Assembly: GCA_028704125.1 (NCBI GenBank) | Contig: JAQVLM010000054.1 | Coordinates: forward strand, 1 to 10,943 | Reading direction: 5' to 3' | Length of the DNA: 10,943 nt | Source of the DNA: Opitutales bacterium | GTDB taxonomy: Bacteria; Verrucomicrobiota; Verrucomicrobiia; Opitutales; JAFGAQ01 | Part shown: positions 6,103-10,943 of the stretch, one piece after another | How the letters are laid out: each line of letters begins with the position of its first letter | Position numbering within the stretch: the first letter of the stretch is position 1 | Translations under genes and position numbers: made by a program | The notes under the pieces: generated by a model | What the model saw: the letters and a program-made list of their open reading frames with translations, nothing else | Told to the model about the DNA's origin: nothing | The model's database searches: none

Positions 6103-8142
6103 ATGAAGCCAACGACTTGCCTGTTCATTATTGCATACACATTTGCGAATTGCCTTTCCGCCCAGTTGATGAGCACAGCCAGCGGGACGGAGGGCGTTGC
6201 CCCCTTCGGCGTGCATTTCAATGCCCTCAACCCCGGGTCAGGCGTCATTCAGCCGCCACCGAGTGGAGGTATCTCATTCAGTGCGGACTTCCAATATGAA
6301 TGGGATTTTGGTGACCCTCTGTCCGGGAATTGGCCATCCAGCGGAAGATCCCGGAACCATGACATTGGTTTTGTAAGCGGTCACGTATACGAAAACCCGG
6401 GAAACTACACGGTCACGTTAACCGTTACGACAACGGAAAACGAGACGCACACCTATTCACAAGATATCACGGTTCAAGATCCCGACTTGGTTTTTCCTGG
6501 CAATTCAACCATATGCGTTTCGACATCCGGGGATTTCACCGGAGCTCCCTCGGGAGCGTTATTGGTTACAACATCCGATTTCTTCAATCTAGTGCCTCAC
6601 ATGACAGATGGAAAAAGGATCCTTCTGCGCCGGGGAGAACAATGGTACATTAAGTCAGAAGACAACATCACGCTCTGGCCCCGAAGCGGACCCTTTATTC
6701 TTGGGGCGTTTGGGGCTTCCACAGGAAGGGATGAATATGGCTGCCACACAAATGCTCCAATCATCGAAATCGACTATCCCGATGGGTATCCAACCGTCTA
6801 CGAAGACCCGGACAACACCTTCGTCCAGAATTTCTTTTCCTTTCGCGACTTCCGAAATGCCATCTTCACCGGAATTCACATTATCGGAAACAAATCCTAC
6901 TGGGGTTTCATGGGAGGAGGAGAAGACGCGCTATCCAACCTGTTGCTCTATCAGATCGAGGTGGAGGGATTCCGAACACCCGTGGGCAACTCACACTGGA
7001 ACAATCCGGGAAATGATCTTTGGATGCTGGTAAGCAGTAAGATCCACGATGCTTACGAAATGGTTGTCTATACCGGATCCGAGCGTCTGCTCGTCATGGG
7101 TAACGCGATCAACAACTCCGAGGACACCCATATCCTGAGAGTCTGGCAAGGCTATCTGGCGGTGATCTCACACAATCTGCTTCATGGAAGCAGCCTCTTT
7201 TCAAACACGGGTCGCCACGCGCTGAAGTTCCACGGTCCTCAAGAGTCCGAGCTATCCAGCACGACAGAAACCCGTATTGATCATGGTTCAGGGTTTTCCG
7301 TTGTCCATGATAACATAATGGGAACGTCCGGTCCATGGCCTGTCGTCATTGGGCCGCAAGACGAAGGTTCAGATGAGCGGCTATCTCATGTTATCTTCGA
7401 AAGAAACAGGATTTTTGCCGGCTATGGGACCATGAGCCAGCAATCTCTGCCAGTGATGATCGCATTGCAAGTTAGAGGCGATCACAACACCATCCGCAAC
7501 AACATCATTGATGGAAGTCGGTCCTCAACCTACTTCACCGGAATCTCAGTCATCCCAACCGTCTTTAAGAACACCGAGGGCAACCGGATCGTGCACAACA
7601 CGATTGTAAAGAATGACTACCAGGATCCCAACCAATACTACAATGTATTCACGGGGGTCGCAATAGAAAGGATCACACTTCCAGACAACACGGCCAGGAG
7701 TGCAATCGATACCCACGTCCAAAACAATCTATCCTACATCAACCAACAAAACGTCAACGATCCCATCATGATAATGGACCATGGGCTGGATTCCGTAATC
7801 GGGGCCAATCTATTGTCAGACATTGATGTATTTGTGGACATCAACAATCCGGACCATATCGACCGTAATTTCCGACTGAGGGCGGAATCAGATCCGATTG
7901 ACGCAGGAACACTCGCCGGATCCACGCCAACAGATTTCGATGGGATCCGGCGTCCGCATGGGCTTGCACCAGATCTTGGAGCCTTTGAATACGTTCCAGC
8001 CAACAACCCACCCTTTATCGCTCCTCTCTCCAACCAAACCATTCAAGCCGGCACCCGTATGGTCATTCACGTGGAGGCGACAGATTCCGATCCCGACGCT
8101 GTCTTACAGCTATCCGCATCAGGAGAGGCATCATCCGAATGA
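6103..8142 (+). CDS. Secreted PKD-domain plus parallel beta-helix protein
   Basis: This 679-residue protein has a signal peptide (residues 1-20, hydrophobic core then LSA before Q21), so it is exported. Residues about 22-127 form a PKD domain (YEWDFGDP, GHVYENPGNYTVTLTV). Residues about 150-590 read as a right-handed parallel beta-helix with recurring 'N.I' rungs (for example HNTIRNNIIDGS, GNRIVHNTIV, FERNRIF), as in pectate-lyase-like proteins. A segment at about 590-630 (NFRLRAESDPIDAGT, DFDGIRRPHG, PDLGAFEY) is the choice-of-anchor-Q-like closing motif. The last 46 residues (from NNPPFIAPLSNQTIQAG) begin an Ig/cadherin-like domain but stop after about half its usual length. The role may be polysaccharide binding or degradation, or surface attachment; no catalytic residues can be named. 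The start is supported by the signal peptide, since no clear SD is present. It stands alone between the divergent region and the chemoreceptor gene. Confidence 0.82.
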   Translation: MKPTTCLFIIAYTFANCLSAQLMSTASGTEGVAPFGVHFNALNPGSGVIQPPPSGGISFSADFQYEWDFGDPLSGNWPSSGRSRNHDIGFVSGHVYENPGNYTVTLTVTTTENETHTYSQDITVQDPDLVFPGNSTICVSTSGDFTGAPSGALLVTTSDFFNLVPHMTDGKRILLRRGEQWYIKSEDNITLWPRSGPFILGAFGASTGRDEYGCHTNAPIIEIDYPDGYPTVYEDPDNTFVQNFFSFRDFRNAIFTGIHIIGNKSYWGFMGGGEDALSNLLLYQIEVEGFRTPVGNSHWNNPGNDLWMLVSSKIHDAYEMVVYTGSERLLVMGNAINNSEDTHILRVWQGYLAVISHNLLHGSSLFSNTGRHALKFHGPQESELSSTTETRIDHGSGFSVVHDNIMGTSGPWPVVIGPQDEGSDERLSHVIFERNRIFAGYGTMSQQSLPVMIALQVRGDHNTIRNNIIDGSRSSTYFTGISVIPTVFKNTEGNRIVHNTIVKNDYQDPNQYYNVFTGVAIERITLPDNTARSAIDTHVQNNLSYINQQNVNDPIMIMDHGLDSVIGANLLSDIDVFVDINNPDHIDRNFRLRAESDPIDAGTLAGSTPTDFDGIRRPHGLAPDLGAFEYVPANNPPFIAPLSNQTIQAGTRMVIHVEATDSDPDAVLQLSASGEASSE

Positions 8143-8212
8143 AACCATTGGTTTAAATTCATCCTTGTTCTGATTCGGTCATTCGATACTGAGACACCAC
8201 AAACCAAGCTCA

Positions 8213-8253
8213 TCTTCGCCGGAAATGATTCCCGGTTTATTGGATGGCGAAGA
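8213..8253 (+). repeat. Inverted repeat in the gap before the chemoreceptor gene
   Basis: TCTTCGCC (8213-8220) and GGCGAAGA (8246-8253) are perfect complements 25 bases apart, and the loop holds a smaller CCGGAA/TTCCCGG pairing. No U tract follows, so a simple terminator is unlikely. It sits 70 bases after the beta-helix gene stop and upstream of the putative sigma-28 promoter. It could be a mRNA 3'-end stem of the beta-helix gene. Confidence 0.35.
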
Positions 8254-8291
8254 CCGCATCGGACTCAGAATGGTTTTAGAGAAAATTCGGC

Positions 8292-8318
8292 TTAGGTTGC
8301 ATCGTATTATGCCGATAT
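8292..8318 (+). promoter_or_regulatory. Candidate sigma-28 (FliA-type) promoter of the chemoreceptor gene
   Basis: TTAGGTTG (8292-8299), 11 bases, then GCCGATAT (8311-8318). The E. coli flagellar sigma-28 consensus is TAAAGTTT-N11-GCCGATAA, so the match is 5/8 at -35, exact in spacing and 7/8 at -10. The expected start near 8325 gives a leader of about 50 bases before the ATG at 8377. Chemoreceptor genes are typical sigma-28 targets. Confidence 0.55.
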
Positions 8319-8376
8319 ACAAACCAAACCACGACTCAAATCATCATCTGAATCCATCGAAAACAACTGACAAAAC

Positions 8377-10074
8377 ATGAAGGTAAACTGGACCATTCGA
8401 GCCAAGATTCTCACCCTCTCAACCTCGATCCTTATGATCACTGGAATCACGCTCAGTTTCATCTCCTACCGGAGTGCAACCCGGTCCGGCAGTGGCCTTG
8501 TCCACTCCGCGCTTACCTCCAAACTCGAAGGTGACATCCATAGCGCACACAATTACCTGCGCTTGCACTACGGGACGATTGCCATGTCCAATGGCAAGCT
8601 GGTCGATGCACAGAGAAACCCGATCGAAAACCGCTTCGAAATGGTGGATGAGCTCCAAATGGATCTGGGCGTGGTCGCCACCCTCTTCGTCAAAGACGGC
8701 AGGGACTTCCGGCGTATCGCCACCAACATCCGGACTACCTCCGGAGAACGGGCCGTGGGAACCATGCTAGGCACCGACAGTGCAGCCTATGAACCGGTCA
8801 TGAATGGACGGAGATACATTGGAGATGCCTCGATTTTGGGACAAAACCACCTATGCGTGTACGATCCGCTTCTGGATTCGGATGACCGACCCATCGGGAT
8901 CCTTTTTCTCGGGGTGCCAGATGAGGAACAGAAGGCCATGATCCAGGCGGGAATGCGTGAGATGCTCACCACGATCGGGATCGCCTTCGGAATCGTTTTC
9001 ATTGGGGGGGCGGCAGCCCTCTTTGGGATGACGCAGCTCATCACCCGCCCCATCCTTCAAACCACTTTCATGCTCAAAGACATCGCGCAGGGAGAGGGAG
9101 ATCTGACCAAGCGCCTTCACATCCAGTCCAAAGATGAAGTAGGCGAGCTCGCCTACTGGTTTAATGTGTTTGTCGAAAGGATCCACCACATCATCCGGGA
9201 TGTTCATGGCAGCACCCAAACGCTCTCCCACGCCCTTGGACAACTCAACTCCGCATCCTCGGAAATCGCATCCAACTCGGATAACATGACCCAACAGGCG
9301 AGCACTGTATCGGCTGCCACCGAACAATCCAACGCCAACATCAATTCCATCTCCTCCGCTGCTGAAGAAATGTCCGCATCCATGAACGTGGTGGCCTCCG
9401 CAGTCGAAGAACTGAGCGCATCCATCAGCGAGGTCACACGCGCTTGCCAAAAGGAATCCGACATCGCCGAGCGTGCCCAGAATGAAGCCGATCAGGCACG
9501 CCAACTCATGCAGGGTCTCTCCGAAGCTGGCGCCTCAATCGGAAAAATCGTCGACCTCATTCAGCAGATTGCAGGACAAACCAACCTCCTTGCGCTCAAT
9601 GCCACAATCGAAGCAGCTTCGGCAGGCGATGCAGGCAAGGGCTTCGCGGTTGTGGCCAATGAAGTCAAGGATCTGGCACGCCAGACCGCCACCGCCACTG
9701 ACGACATCCGGCGTCAGGTCGAATCCATGCAGGAAAGCACCCGTCGGGCCGTCGATGCCATTCAAACCACGAGCAATGTGGTAGGTGAAGTCAACCATCT
9801 CTCCCATTCGATCGTCACTACCATTCAAGAACAGGATGTGGCGGTTGGGGAAATCGCACGCAGCGTGTCCGGTGCCAACGACGGGGCACGGGACGTCGCC
9901 AGAAATGTCGCCGAGTCAGCTTCTGCACTCACCGAAGTCGCCGAATCCATCACGAAGGTCAACGAGGCGGTATCAGAGACCGCACATGGAATCAACCAAG
10001 TCAACCAAAGTGCGGATGAACTTTTCCAGCTCGCATCCACGCTGAGTGCAATCGTGAAACAGTTCAAAATATGA
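8377..10074 (+). CDS. Methyl-accepting chemotaxis protein (Cache-HAMP-MCP signal)
   Basis: This 565-residue inner-membrane receptor senses a small ligand outside and controls the CheA kinase through CheW. TM1 is at about 10-30. The periplasmic part (about 31-197) is a single-Cache domain of the Cache_3/Cache_2 type, ending YEPVMNGRRYIGDASILGQ..CVYDPLLDSDDRPIGILFLG. TM2 is at about 199-219 and HAMP at about 220-275 (ITRPI, GDLTKRL, DEVGEL). The rest is the cytoplasmic coiled-coil. Its tip is the conserved kinase-contact hairpin (391-435: IVDLIQQIAGQTNLLALNATIEAASAGDAGKGFAVVANEVKDLA, here quoted in family form). Flanking Glu/Gln/Ala-rich heptads (for example SAAEEMSAS) offer methylation sites. 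There is no C-terminal CheR-docking pentapeptide; it ends VKQFKI. No SD is obvious before the ATG. A sigma-28-like promoter lies upstream, and no che or fli genes are adjacent. The ligand is unknown. Confidence 0.95.
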   Translation: MKVNWTIRAKILTLSTSILMITGITLSFISYRSATRSGSGLVHSALTSKLEGDIHSAHNYLRLHYGTIAMSNGKLVDAQRNPIENRFEMVDELQMDLGVVATLFVKDGRDFRRIATNIRTTSGERAVGTMLGTDSAAYEPVMNGRRYIGDASILGQNHLCVYDPLLDSDDRPIGILFLGVPDEEQKAMIQAGMREMLTTIGIAFGIVFIGGAAALFGMTQLITRPILQTTFMLKDIAQGEGDLTKRLHIQSKDEVGELAYWFNVFVERIHHIIRDVHGSTQTLSHALGQLNSASSEIASNSDNMTQQASTVSAATEQSNANINSISSAAEEMSASMNVVASAVEELSASISEVTRACQKESDIAERAQNEADQARQLMQGLSEAGASIGKIVDLIQQIAGQTNLLALNATIEAASAGDAGKGFAVVANEVKDLARQTATATDDIRRQVESMQESTRRAVDAIQTTSNVVGEVNHLSHSIVTTIQEQDVAVGEIARSVSGANDGARDVARNVAESASALTEVAESITKVNEAVSETAHGINQVNQSADELFQLASTLSAIVKQFKI

Positions 10075-10536
10075 TTGGATCCATGCCTACGGGAGAAACA
10101 CAGGGAATCATCCTGAGATCTCCATAGACCAAGCATTCCGATCCTTCCTCTAAAGACTGCGCATTCCTGAAACCGGCGGTGAAACACTCCCGGATTGAGC
10201 GCCCATTGGCTCTCAATCGGTCCGGGCAATGCAAAAACCAGCCACCACAGATGAGGCGCCCGCATGGTTTTCCGTTGCGTGTGATAACCGTTTTCCGGTG
10301 CTCCCCTTTTACTGAGCGCGCCACTTGCCTTTGTCAAGGAGGAGACTCCCGATTCCGCCGTACCGCCTTTTTTGGTTTTCGGAGGCCGACGTTTTGTGTC
10401 ATCCTGCCTAATAATCGATACCGTTCGTGCGTAGCGTTCATGAAAGCAACAGTTCAACTGCCCTCCAATTCGAAGGTGCCACCCGGAAGCATTCTCTGAT
10501 TTCTGAGCGGAAACTGCCCAACACAAACCTTCATCC
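10075..10536. other. 462-base intergenic gap before the sigma-factor gene
   Basis: No recognisable gene lies here. An ORF at 10179-10499 (plus) and a GTG-started ORF at 10324-10064 (minus) lack SD support and family resemblance. A weak stem follows the chemoreceptor stop (GGAGA/TCTCC with an inner CAGG/CCTG) without a U run. A better hairpin lies at 10189-10226. The gap presumably also contains the sigma-factor gene's promoter, but I cannot pick one with confidence. Confidence 0.5.
10189..10226. repeat. Imperfect hairpin in the gap
   Basis: ATTGAG (10194-10199) pairs with CTCAAT (10212-10217). After a single C/T mismatch GCC (10201-10203) pairs with GGC (10208-10210) around a CATT loop. The base is extended by CCCGG (10189-10193) with CCGGG (10222-10226) across a 4-base bulge. 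No U tract follows on either strand, so a regulatory or processed RNA structure or a protein-binding dyad is as likely as a terminator. Confidence 0.4.
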
Positions 10537-10943
10537 ATGAACCATGAATCCGAAGATTCCCCATCCGCTTGGGTCGACGATGCCATTCGTCGCCATGGCC
10601 CACCCCTTACCTGCTACGCCCGCAGCATCGTCCACCGCAGCGACAGCGCAAGCGACTGCGTTCAGGACACCTTCATCCGCATGGCCCAGCGCCCCAGAAA
10701 GCCGGACGATATCCTACGCCCCTGGCTATTCAAAGTATGCCGCAACCGATGCCTCGACTGGCTTAGAAAGGAGAAGCGCATGAAACCCCTCGGCACTTAC
10801 GAATCGGCATTGAAAGACGATACCTCCGCTCCGGATCAGGTCGCCGAGGTCTCCGACACCACCCGAACCGTCCTTGCGCTCATCGACGAGCTTACCCCGA
10901 CCCAGCGCGAGGTCATGCGACTCAAATACCAGGCTGGCATGAG
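10537..10943 (+). CDS. ECF-type RNA polymerase sigma factor, N-terminal part, runs off the right edge
   Basis: From the ATG at 10537 the frame is open to the window end (135 residues plus two bases). Region 2 (about 24-82) is recognisable: CYARSIVHRSDSASDCVQDT with the 'a.D.vQdtFi' core, then RPWLFKVCRNRCLDWLRKEK, the 'W.f.i.rN...d..R' signature that binds core polymerase and the -10 element. After a linker (about 83-110), region 4 begins with LIDELTPTQREVMRLKYQAGM, the start of the -35-binding helix-turn-helix, and is cut by the window edge. A two-domain layout without regions 1 and 3 marks it as a group-4 (ECF) sigma factor. An out-of-frame ATG at 10544 opens a spurious ORF. No SD is visible. 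Its anti-sigma partner and regulon would lie to the right. Confidence 0.9.
   Translation, partial: MNHESEDSPSAWVDDAIRRHGPPLTCYARSIVHRSDSASDCVQDTFIRMAQRPRKPDDILRPWLFKVCRNRCLDWLRKEKRMKPLGTYESALKDDTSAPDQVAEVSDTTRTVLALIDELTPTQREVMRLKYQAGM

Noticed and set aside
5773..6216. 147-codon minus ORF across the divergent region
   Set aside because: It runs through the 5823-5848 hairpin and overlaps the signal-peptide coding start at 6103. It has no SD and no recognisable domain.
8143..8376. Riboswitch (for example c-di-GMP type) upstream of the chemoreceptor gene
   Set aside because: I looked for GEMM-like conserved segments and found none. Only a simple inverted repeat and a promoter-like motif are present.
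10064..10324. 86-codon minus ORF (GTG start) with a short Phd-antitoxin-like phrase (TVITRNGKP)
   Set aside because: The resemblance is a few residues only. There is no toxin partner, the start is weak and it overlaps the chemoreceptor stop.
1..10943. CRISPR array, insertion sequence, prophage, attachment site or defence system
   Set aside because: There are no regularly spaced repeats, transposase or integrase-like ORFs, or terminal inverted repeats. The tRNA-Lys 3' end has no visible duplicated copy in the window.

Overview
The window reads as a chromosomal segment of a Gram-negative, probably motile bacterium. My best guess is Verrucomicrobiota, Opitutales-like. The guess rests on gene style: a LeuT-like symporter with a MetS-type small subunit, a TPR 'end-of-group' protein, a secreted PKD/beta-helix protein with a choice-of-anchor-Q-like tail, moderate GC and few strong Shine-Dalgarno sites. 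No phylogenetic marker gene is present, so the assignment is inference.

The left half (1 to about 5740) is transcribed leftward. In order of transcription it holds a possible 62-residue Cys-rich small ORF closed by a rho-independent terminator, hemE (uroporphyrinogen decarboxylase), an NSS sodium symporter, its tiny membrane subunit (59 aa, overlapping by ATGA), tRNA-Lys(CUU) behind a TTGACA promoter, a Fur-family regulator whose metal ligands are largely missing, a TPR protein 15 bases downstream of it, and the N-terminal 287 residues of a glycosyltransferase that leaves the window at base 1.

The right half (about 6100 to 10943) is transcribed rightward. It holds a secreted PKD plus beta-helix protein that stops inside a C-terminal Ig-like domain, a Cache-HAMP methyl-accepting chemotaxis protein preceded by a sigma-28-like promoter, a 462-base gap with one good hairpin, and the start of an ECF sigma factor that runs off the right edge.

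The two halves are separated by a divergent, structured intergenic region (5738-6102) that carries an orphan GC-rich hairpin. Most genes look like housekeeping or ordinary accessory functions. There is no mobile element, CRISPR array or defence system. The points most worth a second look are the metal-site-degenerate Fur paralogue, the small ORF with near-perfect SD and abutting terminator, the symporter with a loop insertion plus small subunit, and the flagellar-type promoter of the chemoreceptor.
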